Of a stretch of 64,000 nt of DNA, positions 1 to 8,252 are shown piece by piece. The translations under genes were made by a program, and so were the position numbers. How positions within the stretch are numbered: position 1 is the stretch's first letter; each line of letters starts with the position of its first letter. The stretch spans positions 1 to 64,000 of the forward strand of contig NZ_SOAP01000004.1 of NCBI RefSeq assembly GCF_004364805.1, in the 5' to 3' direction. Source of the stretch: Pelagimonas phthalicica. GTDB lineage: Bacteria; Pseudomonadota; Alphaproteobacteria; Rhodobacterales; Rhodobacteraceae. The notes beneath the pieces were generated by a model. That model was given only the letters and a program-made list of their open reading frames with translations. It had not been told where the DNA came from and searched no databases.

Positions 1-247
1 CATTTGACCCGATAGTGATGTAGCTAATCATGAATTCTCTCTTTTACATGAGCATATTGCGCGCCTCAAATTTAGACGCGAATTCAGAACCAAAGGATGG
101 TTGTGTGGGAGAGGCTCAAGCAATCATGGTCATCCTGATAGCGACCAAAGGACAATGGGTCAACGGCAGCTTTGTCCGCATGGTGGGCAGTGAGGCACGG
201 ATTTTGCAAAGTACACAATCTGCGCAAAACCGTCCCACCTCACACAA

Positions 248-472
248 TCGTGACCCCAAAAATCACCCTCATTCCCGGCACCTCTAACACCCCGTACGCA
301 ATCCCCCCAAAACTCTGCCAGAATCGAACAGATTGCCCCTGCCCGGGGCAAATTCCCGATCCGGGGGCCCATTTCAGCGGCACCCAATCCCCCAAAAACG
401 CGGAGCGTTTTGCACAGATTGGCGTTTAACAAGTGGTTAAACCCACAGGTTTAACACAGCGCACGCTCGGTT
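248..472. repeat. ~225-bp intergenic repeat, copy A
   Basis: The first 704 bases hold no credible gene. They contain one copy of an imperfect repeat whose other copy is at 7868-8094. The best-matching part begins at 299 (CAATCCCCCCAAAACT) and runs to about 472. Two palindromic blocks are kept in both copies: a hairpin around the shared string GCGTTTTGCACAGAT, and GTTAAAC-6 nt-GTTTAAC at 436-455, where the spacer differs but the arms do not. It lies upstream of the DUF2798 gene in the same orientation as copy B has toward hsp20. Function unknown; it could be a non-autonomous mobile element or a duplicated regulatory region. Confidence 0.75.
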
Positions 473-704
473 TCCCAATCTCAACCCGCCCGCGCCCAAA
501 CAGGTTGCCCCCTTGACCGGTGGCCTGGGGTGACCTATCTGCAAGGGGCCGAAAAACGTTGGCCGGTACGGTTATCCCGGTCCTTGCAATCTTGCGAGAG
601 CTAGTCGCTTTTCTTTCATCAAGCGAACCCAAGGCGATCCAGTTGAATATCTGGGTCGCATATCCTGTTTGCGGCCCTGATTTTGCCTATTGAAAGGAAA
701 AACC

Positions 705-932
705 ATGGGCCCCGACAAAGTTACCCTCATCCTCGCGCAATTTCTGATTGCCCTCATGATGGCGTTTTTGATGACCTTCATCTTTACGGCATTTCCAATG
801 CATTTCACCCAAGGCTGGCTTTGGGTCTGGCTACAACGCTTTGCATTGGCCTTTCCGATTGCCTTTGTCCTGTCATTGGTGGTCGGGCCATTTTCCTTCT
901 TTGTCGCCAGATGGTTACGCAACCTTTTTTAA
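705..932 (+). CDS. DUF2798-type small inner-membrane protein
   Basis: A 75-residue protein made almost wholly of two hydrophobic segments (about residues 8-30 and 42-68) around a short polar turn, ending in a basic tail (ARWLRNLF). This size, two-helix layout and sequence style match DUF2798 proteins, small membrane proteins of unknown function. The ATG at 705 is chosen over an in-frame TTG at 690 because AAAGGA lies at a good distance before it and the TTG falls inside that ribosome-binding site. It stands alone, about 120 bases ahead of arsR. No enzymatic role can be inferred. Confidence 0.75.
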   Translation: MGPDKVTLILAQFLIALMMAFLMTFIFTAFPMHFTQGWLWVWLQRFALAFPIAFVLSLVVGPFSFFVARWLRNLF

Positions 933-1027
933 CCATCCTGACCCGAACAAAGCCCGCTGCAAGGCGGGTTTCAACATCATCGCATTGCGCGGGCAAAAGC
1001 ATCCGCCAAGTTTCCCCTTGCCAGAAT

Positions 1028-1062
1028 CATAAGGAAAACCTTATGATAAGCTATGCCTTATG
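1028..1062. promoter_or_regulatory. Putative ArsR operator
   Basis: A perfect inverted repeat CATAAGG-AAAA-CCTTATG (1028-1045) lies directly upstream of the arsR start, and a further CCTTATG half-site (1056-1062) runs into the first codons. ArsR-family repressors commonly bind such short AT-containing palindromes over their own promoter, so autoregulation of the arsR-AHSA1 pair is the natural reading. The palindrome is seen directly; binding is inferred. Confidence 0.6.
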
Positions 1063-1346
1063 AACACGAGCTGAAATCGCTGTCCAATCCCATTCGCCAA
1101 AGCGTCATCAATGAACTGGCGCAGCGGCCGATGTCCGTGCGCGAATTGACGGTTAAAATTGATGTGTCGCAACCGGTTATGTCGCAGCATCTCAAGGTTC
1201 TCAAAGAGGCTGGCCTGATTGAGGTCCGCCCTGAAGGCACTCGGAATATCTACTGCGTCAACAAAGAGAAATTGGAAGAAATACGCGCCTTTTGGACGGC
1301 GCATTGGTCAAATCTGTTGGCGTCTCTCAATGAACAAAAGGAATAG
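1053..1346 (+). CDS. ArsR-family transcriptional regulator
   Basis: A 97-residue winged-helix repressor. Residues 5-80 follow the ArsR fold: LSNPIRQSVINELAQRP, then a recognition segment VSQPVMSQHLKVLKEAGLI and a wing EVRPEGTRNIYCVN. No cysteine metal site of the ArsR/SmtB metal-sensor type is visible; the only Cys is in the wing (YCV), so a metal-sensing role is doubtful. It belongs with the metal-independent members that are paired with SRPBCC/AHSA1 genes. The stop codon is 4 bases before the next gene, so the two are co-transcribed. A palindrome at 1028-1045 suggests autoregulation. Confidence 0.9.
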   Translation: MPYEHELKSLSNPIRQSVINELAQRPMSVRELTVKIDVSQPVMSQHLKVLKEAGLIEVRPEGTRNIYCVNKEKLEEIRAFWTAHWSNLLASLNEQKE

Positions 1347-1350
1347 TCAC

Positions 1351-1815
1351 ATGCCGCTTGAGCCGATCCAGGTCACGACCCAGGTGAACCGCAGCCCGCA
1401 GGACACCTTTGAGGCCTTCATGTCCAAAGTGTCGCTCTGGTGGCCCCTGGAAACGCATTCCGTCAGCCCCTATTTCGGCGATCCCGCCCCGGAAACCGTG
1501 ATCATCGAACGTCATGAGGGCGGGCAGGTTTTTGAGATTTCAGCATCAGGCGAACACAGGATTTGGGGCAGAATTCTGGCCTTTGAAGAGGGAAAGCGCG
1601 TCGCTTTCACCTGGCATCCGGGCCTGTCCGAGGCCGAAGCGACAACAGTGTCAGTGTCCTTTGAACGGGCAGATGATGGCAACACCCTCGTCACTTTGGT
1701 CCATAGCGGCTGGGAGGCCAGAGGGGATCAGGCCGAAGACACAAGAGCGAACTACGTCACCGGCTGGGCCGACATCCTGCAGAACCGCTTCACCGACTTC
1801 ACGAACGCGCTCTGA
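1351..1815 (+). CDS. SRPBCC (AHSA1-type) domain protein
   Basis: A 154-residue single-domain protein of the START/SRPBCC superfamily. It opens with PIQVTTQVNRSPQDTFEAFMSKVSLWWP and carries the usual strand pattern GGQVFEI, RIWGRILAFEEGKRVAFTWHPG and TLVTLVHSGWEARG. The frame is open upstream to 1219 but that stretch overlaps arsR; the ATG at 1351 fits, with AAGGAAT before it. ArsR-AHSA1 gene pairs are common in proteobacteria; the domain binds hydrophobic ligands, but the ligand of this subgroup is not known. Confidence 0.85.
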   Translation: MPLEPIQVTTQVNRSPQDTFEAFMSKVSLWWPLETHSVSPYFGDPAPETVIIERHEGGQVFEISASGEHRIWGRILAFEEGKRVAFTWHPGLSEAEATTVSVSFERADDGNTLVTLVHSGWEARGDQAEDTRANYVTGWADILQNRFTDFTNAL

Positions 1816-1833
1816 CATGCAGGCCGCGCCGGG

Positions 1834-3171
1834 CTATCTGCCTTGATCGGATAATTGCCGGGCCAAAACCGCACATAGGATCGCCGCAAGCAACAGAAAC
1901 ACCGCCCCGATAGCCCATGCCACAGGTGTGGAATAGATCTCGGCCATGCGTCCAGCCAAGACCAATCCCAGGGCCGCCCCAAGCTGTTGTATCAGCGATC
2001 TCAGCGACAGCATGGTCGCGCGCTGATGATCCCCAACGCAGCGATGCAACAGGCTGCTGGCCGGTGTCTCGCTCAGACCAAGGCACACAGAATAAAGGAT
2101 AAAAACACTGGCAAAGCCAAGGATACCCCCCTGCAAGGCCAGGGCGATCTGAACACCCGCCAGACAGAAAAATACGACCCCAAGCGTCACCCCATGCCGC
2201 CGCTTGAAAATCCGGCTGACAAAGGGGGACAGCGCGGCACCAAAAGCGATGGCAAAGAAATAGCTCGCGGTCAGGGCACCGATGACCGTGTTGGCATAGG
2301 CCGCGTCCAGCATCGGCTTGGCAAAGGTCGGCCAGATCACCTCGACCGGATTGGTGGCCATCAGGAAAAACGCCAGCGCCGCCAAAAGCACCGACAGCGT
2401 CGGATGCCGCAGGGCAAGCCAGCCAGCCTCCCGGATCACCTTTGGAACACTCGCAAAGCCCAGCCTCAAAGCACCGGGGTTCAGAGCGCGTGGCGTATCC
2501 ACAATGGCCAGCATGGTGAACCCAAACACCCCCAGCATCACCACAAAACTCGCCGCATAAGAGGTGTCATAGATGCTGAACCCCAGGCGTTGCGCGACCG
2601 GCCCCAGGCTGTCCGGCAAAAGCCCGCCCAAGACCGCCCCAATCGCCAGCCCCATGGCCCCCGCCCATTGCGCCTTGGCCAGGGCGGGCTGGACATCGAC
2701 ATTGGGCGCTTCTGTCTGAAAACCCTCAACAAACCAGGCATCCAAGGTCCCGGATCGCAGCGCCCGCCCAAAGCCGATAAAGGCGAAGGATAGGGCGAGG
2801 ACATGGAAATCACGGGTTGAAAGAAACAGCGCAAGCGAGATCAGACTGGCGATGACCGCCGCCAGGAAAACCGGCTTGCGCCCGATACTGTCCGCCAATC
2901 CGCCGAATGGCAGCTCCATCGCCATAGTCGTCAGCGAATAGACCCCAAAAAGCAGCGAGATCTGGAACAGATCCATCCCCCGGTCGCTGAGTGCCAGCGC
3001 CACCACGGCCACTGTCAGCCCCATCGCAAAGCGATCCAGAAACTGGTGCAGCTGAAACACCCGAATATGCCGTCGCGCCGCCCCGCTCAGCGCTGCAAAG
3101 GAAAACTCAGTCTCTGTACCCATATCGGCAACATCGACATTTCTCGCCCCCGCCACAACAGTTTTGCGCAC
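1834..3171 (-). CDS. MFS transporter
   Basis: A 445-residue polytopic membrane protein of the major facilitator superfamily. About twelve hydrophobic segments are visible, with the MFS signature between helices 2 and 3 (GGLADSIGRKPVF) and a central cytoplasmic loop near residues 215-245. The listed start is a GTG; an ATG at 3123 (MGTETEF) would remove 16 residues and may be the true start, since the removed segment is polar and not family-like. Substrate cannot be read; the overall look is of a drug or metabolite exporter. It converges on the AHSA1 gene with 18 bases between stops. Confidence 0.85.
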   Translation of the reverse strand: MRKTVVAGARNVDVADMGTETEFSFAALSGAARRHIRVFQLHQFLDRFAMGLTVAVVALALSDRGMDLFQISLLFGVYSLTTMAMELPFGGLADSIGRKPVFLAAVIASLISLALFLSTRDFHVLALSFAFIGFGRALRSGTLDAWFVEGFQTEAPNVDVQPALAKAQWAGAMGLAIGAVLGGLLPDSLGPVAQRLGFSIYDTSYAASFVVMLGVFGFTMLAIVDTPRALNPGALRLGFASVPKVIREAGWLALRHPTLSVLLAALAFFLMATNPVEVIWPTFAKPMLDAAYANTVIGALTASYFFAIAFGAALSPFVSRIFKRRHGVTLGVVFFCLAGVQIALALQGGILGFASVFILYSVCLGLSETPASSLLHRCVGDHQRATMLSLRSLIQQLGAALGLVLAGRMAEIYSTPVAWAIGAVFLLLAAILCAVLARQLSDQGR

Positions 3172-3247
3172 CCCATGCCGCCCCTTCGCCCATCAAAGCA
3201 GCGGCGGGATCAAAGGCGGACCACCCGCAGGCGCTCCGCCCAGCATA

Positions 3248-4087
3248 TCAGGCCATATCTCGCACGCGCCCGGAAATCCGAACCGGCGCGCCAGCTGTGT
3301 CATCCAGCTCAACCTGAATGAGCGAAGGCTGCCCCATATCCTCGCCCTGCCGTATTGTCAGCGTGCCACCATGGGGCCATGCCTGATCTCTGAGATAACC
3401 AGAAAAAGCCGCCGCCGCGGCACCGGTTGCCGGATCCTCCAGCACCCCGCCCGAGGCAAAGGCATTGCGCACGTCAAAGCTCTGATCACCGGCGATAACA
3501 ACCAGCATGATCGTCACAATCCCATGTTTGCGCATCATCTCCCGCCCCTGATCCAGATCATAAGACATGCCTGCCAGCTGCGAACGCTCCTTAAGCGCCA
3601 GCACAATATGGTCAGCGCCGCCATGAATCCGGGCCGGGGCCAGACGCGGGTCAAGATCCCCCTGTTCAAATCCGAACAGGGCCAGGGCATCGGCCAACTC
3701 GTCATCAGAGATTGCCTGACTCTGTGTTGGCGGCGAAGACAGGCTCGCCTGCATCCCCGACTCAGACGATTGCGCCGCAACGGTGATCGCAGCATTGTTC
3801 AGCGTCAGGTCAAACTCCCCCGGCCCCGCATGCAACCCCAGCGCCGCGCCCAGGGCAATGGTGGCATGGCCGCAAAACGGCACCTCGGATTCCGGCGAGA
3901 AATAGCGCACCCGCCAGGCCTTGCCGCTGTCATCCTGCGCCACGGCAAAGGCGGTTTCGGAATAACCGACCTCAGCGGCGACACGCGCCATCTCGGCCTC
4001 AGAATAGGGTGTATCCGACAAAACCACCCCCGCCGGGTTACCGCCCGCATTCCCTGTGCTAAAGGCCGCAAATCGTTGAATATCCAT
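3248..4087 (-). CDS. PhzF-family epimerase/isomerase-like protein
   Basis: A 279-residue member of the PhzF/DAP-epimerase-fold family. The opening FAAFSTGNAGGNPAGVV, the conserved SETAF with Glu44 (the position of the catalytic Glu in PhzF), and CGHATIALGAAL are all present, as is the second-half motif ASGGVLEDPATGAAAAAFSGYL. In phenazine producers PhzF isomerises DHHA; here there are no other phz genes, so it is one of the many orphan members of unknown substrate. The start has GAGGAAAA upstream. It is divergently arranged with the Lrp-family regulator, a likely controller. Confidence 0.85.
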   Translation of the reverse strand: MDIQRFAAFSTGNAGGNPAGVVLSDTPYSEAEMARVAAEVGYSETAFAVAQDDSGKAWRVRYFSPESEVPFCGHATIALGAALGLHAGPGEFDLTLNNAAITVAAQSSESGMQASLSSPPTQSQAISDDELADALALFGFEQGDLDPRLAPARIHGGADHIVLALKERSQLAGMSYDLDQGREMMRKHGIVTIMLVVIAGDQSFDVRNAFASGGVLEDPATGAAAAAFSGYLRDQAWPHGGTLTIRQGEDMGQPSLIQVELDDTAGAPVRISGRVRDMA

Positions 4088-4211
4088 TGGGTTTTCCTCG
4101 TATCAGTTTGACGGACATCATAGGAAAACCCGCCGCGAAAATCCTGCACATGTGAAAAGCGTTTTTCAGAAATTCCTTTTCAAACCAAGGCAACGGAAAT
4201 AATCTTCTTTC

Positions 4212-4667
4212 ATGTCAAAAGTGCTGGATCAAAAAGACTGTTCAATCATCGAGATTCTCGATTCGGATGGTCGCGCAAGCCTGTCAGAGATTGGCAAAGA
4301 GGTCGGGCTGACCGGCCCCGCCGTGGGTGAGCGCCTGCGCCGCTTGCGCGAGATCGATTGTATTGACGGGTTCGGCGTGCGGCTCGACTTGCAGGCCTTG
4401 GGCTACACGATTTTTGCCCTTGTGCGGATCAAACCGCGCAGCGGCCAGTTGCGCGCGGTCGAACAGATGATCCAGGATCAACCGCGCTTCATGTCCTGCG
4501 ATCGCGTCACCGGCGAAGATTGCTATGTCGCTCGGCTGGCTCTGGTGACCATCGCCGAGTTGGACGACATCTTGCGCCCGTTCCATGACCGGGCAGAAAC
4601 GCATACATCCATCGTCAAATCATCCATCTTCACCCCCCGCCTACCCCCGCTCGTGCCACGAGACTGA
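4212..4667 (+). CDS. Lrp/AsnC-family transcriptional regulator
   Basis: A 151-residue regulator with an N-terminal helix-turn-helix (CSIIEILDSDGRASLSEIGKEVGLTGPAVGERLRRLRE, about 8-48) followed by an AsnC-type ligand-binding domain (residues 65-140, with RVTGEDCYVARLAL). Lrp-family proteins sense amino acids or similar small molecules and usually act on the adjacent divergent gene, here the PhzF-family enzyme 124 bases away. This pairing suggests the enzyme acts on an amino-acid-like compound; that is inference. Confidence 0.9.
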   Translation: MSKVLDQKDCSIIEILDSDGRASLSEIGKEVGLTGPAVGERLRRLREIDCIDGFGVRLDLQALGYTIFALVRIKPRSGQLRAVEQMIQDQPRFMSCDRVTGEDCYVARLALVTIAELDDILRPFHDRAETHTSIVKSSIFTPRLPPLVPRD

Positions 4668-4678
4668 GCCAGACAAAG

Positions 4679-6142
4679 TCAGTTCAACGCCGGTTTGTCA
4701 TTCTTGACATGGCGGGTCATGAGCTTTTTCTGCAACCGCCCCGACGGTACAAATCTGGCGGGCATAAGGACATCACGCCGCCGCCGTAAATTCGGAAACA
4801 GGGTTTCGATCTCGGCCCGGCCCTCCGGCGACAGCGCCTTTTGCGCCTCGCTCCCCAGGTAAAGGCTTTCTGACTTCGCACCCTCGGCAAAGAGCAGTTG
4901 ATGCCCTTTGAACAGGAGGTGAATGTACTCAACCTCCTTCACGTCAAAATCCACAAAGATGCCGGGCAAGGCCGTCAGTTTGATCGCCGACACCAACACA
5001 TCGCGCCGCCCAAACATCCGCTCTGCAACCTTCGACGTCACCAACATTCTATGCTGGCGCGAGACAAGCAGATCACGTTCCGGCAGGTTTTGCCCCAAGG
5101 ACCCAGCACTTATGCGCACAGGTCGCAGCCCCTCATTGCGCTTGAAACCGGCTTGGTCGATGTGACGACGTCCAATCCAGCGGAGCTTCTGCGCCCCCTC
5201 ATCGGCAGTCACCACCAGATCACCACTTCTGACCGTCGCGACATCCGCATAGCCCGTGGGCAGCAACACCCGCGTCCCGGCCGTGAAACAGGGGATCAGA
5301 CCATCTTCAAAGGCCACGATCCCAACGGTTTCATTGATATGGTTGGTTTCGGAATTGCTGGATTGCTCCTCTTCGACAAAGACACCAACACTGCTGTTGG
5401 TTTGCCCATCAATGACAACAGTGGCCGTATCCCCGCCATTGATCGTCTGGGTTTCCGCCACCACCACCCCGTCGCTAAACGTGTCGCCCAGGCTTAGAAC
5501 ATCGGTGTTTTCATCCACGCCATCATGCGTATTTGCCGTGCCCGACGCCGCATCTCCGCCCGGCTCAATCGCGATCCAACCGATCGTTTCTGACGCGTGA
5601 ACGCCATCCTCGCCCTCTTCTTCCTGCAATGTCAGGTCAAAACCCGAAGCGGTGATATTGCTGGGGTCACTATCGACAGTGGTCGTGTCATTTTCCGACA
5701 TCACCGATGTCAGAACAACCGGAGGCTCCGTGAAACTGCCGCTAAAGGACACGCTGTCACCGGTGTTTTGCCCGGTGCTGGCAATGTCGCTTGTCCCCGC
5801 TTCGATGACGCGCCCATCTGGCAGGGTATGCACCCCTTCTTCAACCGCGATCCAGTTGATGGTCTCTGTCGCACCATGTGGGCCGTCATGATACTCCCAC
5901 TCTTCGATGATGAAGGTGAAGGATATCGTGTCGCCATTCGCGTCCAGGGTCTGATCCGTGATGCGCAGGATAAACTGGTTGCCGCCGTTATTCGTGGCAC
6001 TCAGCGCAAAGACAGGGTCGGTCAGCGGTTCGGTCAGATTGACCGTGATCGGTTGGTTCTCCGTCGGAGAATTCGTGGTTACGCTACCCGCCTCACCTAT
6101 GGCCATACTCTTACCGCTTTCACTACCCTCTGAGCCTCTCAT
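4679..6142 (-). CDS. Hint-domain protein with repeated N-terminal modules
   Basis: A 487-residue protein. The C-terminal half is a Hedgehog/intein (Hint) module starting at IPCFTAGTRVLLPTG with the nucleophile-type Cys285, then DLVVTADEGAQKLRWIG and LLVSRQHRMLV, the pattern of roseobacter Hint_2 proteins. The first 280 residues are acidic, contain no other cysteine and carry three related motifs: ETINWIAVEEG (~93), ETIGWIAIEPG (~185) and ETVGIVAFEDG (~271). No classical signal peptide is seen, so export, if any, would be by a type I route. An internal ATG at 6106 is an alternative start. It converges on the Lrp gene. Confidence 0.8.
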   Translation of the reverse strand: MRGSEGSESGKSMAIGEAGSVTTNSPTENQPITVNLTEPLTDPVFALSATNNGGNQFILRITDQTLDANGDTISFTFIIEEWEYHDGPHGATETINWIAVEEGVHTLPDGRVIEAGTSDIASTGQNTGDSVSFSGSFTEPPVVLTSVMSENDTTTVDSDPSNITASGFDLTLQEEEGEDGVHASETIGWIAIEPGGDAASGTANTHDGVDENTDVLSLGDTFSDGVVVAETQTINGGDTATVVIDGQTNSSVGVFVEEEQSSNSETNHINETVGIVAFEDGLIPCFTAGTRVLLPTGYADVATVRSGDLVVTADEGAQKLRWIGRRHIDQAGFKRNEGLRPVRISAGSLGQNLPERDLLVSRQHRMLVTSKVAERMFGRRDVLVSAIKLTALPGIFVDFDVKEVEYIHLLFKGHQLLFAEGAKSESLYLGSEAQKALSPEGRAEIETLFPNLRRRRDVLMPARFVPSGRLQKKLMTRHVKNDKPALN

Positions 6143-6375
6143 GCGTGTTGCTCAGACTAAACTGGTGAAAAATTACATTGGTTTTGAGGCGAATTTGTGG
6201 CTTCGGTTTGGAATTTAACCGGGGCGGACAACGTACCCGCGCTGACAGGGTCGTTCCCAATCAAAATCTCAATGGCATGCACAGGCGCCTCTGGGGCGGC
6301 ATGTTCTGAACAGTCTTGCTAAAGCGCCAGATACCAGTCACCCGGAACCGCATTCCCGTCATAGAGTCAACATCC

Positions 6376-6527
6376 CCGGATCGCCCTGCGATCCGGTTCG
6401 CGCCCGACCCCGCCCCCAGGGCGGGCGCGAATTCGTCTCAACGTTTCAACTAGGTACAAAGTTATCTGATGCCACCACCCAGCTGCCAAGGTTTGACGCG
6501 CCCACCCTCGGTGCCGGGCGCGAACCT
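6376..6527. repeat. BIME-like composite repeat, copy 1 of 4
   Basis: The 457-base gap 6143-6599 holds this element and nothing else recognised. It has a perfect hairpin CCGGATCGC-3 nt-GCGATCCGG (6376-6396), an adjoining arm pair TTCGCGCCC (6397-6405) / GGGCGCGAA (6423-6431), about 65 less conserved bases, and a closing hairpin GCGCCC/GGGCGC (6498-6521) followed by GAACCTGTG. The other copies are at 9847-9998, 15885-16022 and 18557-18704. Confidence 0.8.
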
Positions 6528-6599
6528 GTGTGGTTACTAATTGTCTATGTTGCGGATTTCAGTTCCAGGGGACTAGGCTCAGAAAGCGTTGACTAGCCG

Positions 6600-7703
6600 C
6601 TAATCACTACCCATCCTGTCCAAATCCAACAGTCGCCAGTAAGCGGGCTTGTTTCTCATCCTTCGATGGTCCCGAACATAGTCCCACGCTGTCTGCCCGG
6701 TTTGATCAACCAGATTATGGTCTGCCCCCGCGTCCAGCAAACGCCACAGCACCTCATCGGCACCATTCTTGGCAGCAACATGCAAAGGGGTCATTCCTTG
6801 ATTGTTTGTTCCATCAAGCAGGTCAGGAAAAGCGGCGAGAAAATCGATCATCAAGTGGTTTTCGGCCTCTGCCGCCATATGAAGCAGCGAATTGCCATTC
6901 GCGTCGCGGCCAGAAACGGACGCACCAATCGCGATCAATGCCGCCATCGTCTCTCCACTTGCCCAATGGGCGGCAAGTTCAACGGGTGTCATCCCGTCTG
7001 AATTGGCCTTCTCTGCCAAATCCCCAAATGGCGCAAAAACGGGGATCGCATCAAACGCGTTGTTTCGCACCGCGTAATGCAACGGATTCCAGCCTTTTGG
7101 CGTCACGGCATAAGGATCGGCACCAAACTTAATCAGTTCCTCAGCGATCTTTCGCGCCTTCTCTCCGCCTCCATAAAACCGCCCATGCGCAAAAGCCCAA
7201 TGCAATGGAGTCAGCCCTTCGTGATCTCCTGTAAAAACTGCACCATTTTCCAGCAACGCGCGAATAACACCGAGATTGCGAGCCTGCACCGCCAAATGGA
7301 GCGCTGTGTATTTGTGTCGACCTGCAATTACGTTGACGCCGGCACCTGCTGCTATCAACTCTTGAACCACCTCGGCATTGCCCCGAGGTGACGCCGCAAA
7401 ATGAAGCGCTGTCGCGCTTGGACTGGCGACCGCACCTGTTTGGGCCGAAGCACCGTGAGCCAACAACAATTTGACAACCTCAGTGTTTCCCGCCGAGGCC
7501 GCACTTTGCAACGCCGTGTAGCCGAACTTGTCATGTGTTTCGATGTCATCCCGCTGCGAGAGGCAAAGCTCTACTTCAGCCGCTGTCGCGCTCCTGACAA
7601 AATTGTGTGACGTCCAATCGTCACAAGACGCAAGAACAGGCGTGGACAGAACGGTCACCCCGCCTGCCAAAACCTGCAGGCACATAAACAATTTCCAATT
7701 CAC
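6600..7703 (-). CDS. Exported ankyrin-repeat protein
   Basis: A 367-residue protein with an N-terminal signal sequence (MNWKLFMCLQVLAGGVTVLSTPVLA, cleavage likely after ALA) and then about seven to eight ankyrin repeats of the usual 33-residue type: GYTALQSAASAGNTEVVKLL, ATALHFAASPRGNAEVVQEL, YTALHLAVQARNLGVIRALL, LTPLHWAFAHG, WNPLHYAVRNN, NSLLHMAAEAEN and MTPLHVAAKNGADEVLWRLL. The predicted place is the periplasm. Ankyrin repeats are protein-binding scaffolds; no catalytic domain is present. It stands alone, upstream of the Hint gene on the same strand but separated by the BIME-like repeat. Confidence 0.88.
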   Translation of the reverse strand: MNWKLFMCLQVLAGGVTVLSTPVLASCDDWTSHNFVRSATAAEVELCLSQRDDIETHDKFGYTALQSAASAGNTEVVKLLLAHGASAQTGAVASPSATALHFAASPRGNAEVVQELIAAGAGVNVIAGRHKYTALHLAVQARNLGVIRALLENGAVFTGDHEGLTPLHWAFAHGRFYGGGEKARKIAEELIKFGADPYAVTPKGWNPLHYAVRNNAFDAIPVFAPFGDLAEKANSDGMTPVELAAHWASGETMAALIAIGASVSGRDANGNSLLHMAAEAENHLMIDFLAAFPDLLDGTNNQGMTPLHVAAKNGADEVLWRLLDAGADHNLVDQTGQTAWDYVRDHRRMRNKPAYWRLLDLDRMGSD

Positions 7704-7867
7704 AACAGGTCCCCAAACAAAAACACCCCCCGCCAGCTCTGCATGTTAGGCACATGTCAGTTACGACCTAAATTCCATCGTTCCTGCAACCAAGTAAACC
7801 AATTGGAAGCGAGAACCAACAATTGGGAAAGACTGCCCCTCAACACAAACCTCGGCCCTTTTCACGC

Positions 7868-8094
7868 AAACGTGACCACAGAATTTGCCCCTATTCGTGC
7901 CCCTTGTGGCCCCACTCAGCCAATCCCCCCAAAACTCCGCCAGAATCGGACAGATAGCCCCCTGCCCGCATTAAACCCCCGATCCGGGGCCCCATTTTGG
8001 TGGCACCCAATCCCCCCAAAACGCGGGGCGTTTTGCACAGATCGGTGTTTTACAAGTGGTTAAACACCCATGTTTAACGCTGCGAACGCTCGGT
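7868..8094. repeat. ~225-bp intergenic repeat, copy B
   Basis: The 549-base gap 7704-8252 contains this repeat and then the hsp20 promoter and leader. It matches the copy at 248-472, best from 7921 (CAATCCCCCCAAAACT) onward. The hairpin CAAAACG-CGGGG-CGTTTTG is perfect here. The palindrome GTTAAAC-6 nt-GTTTAAC (8059-8078) keeps both arms while its spacer differs from copy A. It ends about 35 bases before the hsp20 promoter. Confidence 0.75.
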
Positions 8095-8127
8095 TGTTTC
8101 GCCTTATGCCGCCTCTGCTATGCCCCC

Positions 8128-8156
8128 CTTGAAACCTGCAAAACCCCTCCCCATCT
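8128..8156 (+). promoter_or_regulatory. RpoH (sigma-32)-type promoter of hsp20
   Basis: CTTGAA (8128-8133), 15 bases, then CCCCATCT (8149-8156) closely fits the heat-shock sigma factor pattern CTTGAA-N13-15-CCCCATNT. A transcript would start near 8163, giving a leader of about 90 bases before the hsp20 ATG. Confidence 0.65.
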
Positions 8157-8162
8157 CAGAGT

Positions 8163-8252
8163 GACCGGGGTGCCTAATGCTGGGCCCCGCAACACGAAAA
8201 CGCCTGTCCCAAACGGGAAGGCACCAACCCGGATCGCTCAACGGAGGATTCC
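8163..8252 (+). ncRNA. ROSE-type RNA thermometer leader (candidate)
   Basis: The hsp20 leader can fold into three hairpins: GGGG/CCCC near 8166-8190, GCC-TCCC/GGGA-GGC at 8202-8222, and a start-site hairpin 8231-8252 (GGAUCGCU against AGGAUUCC, loop 8239-8244). In the last, the sequence UCGCU lies opposite the Shine-Dalgarno AGGA, the hallmark U(U/C)GCU element of ROSE thermometers with its G-G mismatch. Such leaders block translation until heat melts them. The pairing is read from the sequence; thermosensing is inferred from family knowledge. Confidence 0.65.

Noticed and set aside
1-700. Several ORFs of 68-116 codons in the first 700 bases, and 683-1063
   Set aside because: They overlap each other, the repeat or the DUF2798 gene, start without ribosome-binding sites, and have no domain-like features.
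3248-4087. Part of a phenazine biosynthesis cluster
   Set aside because: Only a PhzF-family gene is present; none of phzA-G neighbours are seen, and orphan PhzF homologues are common.
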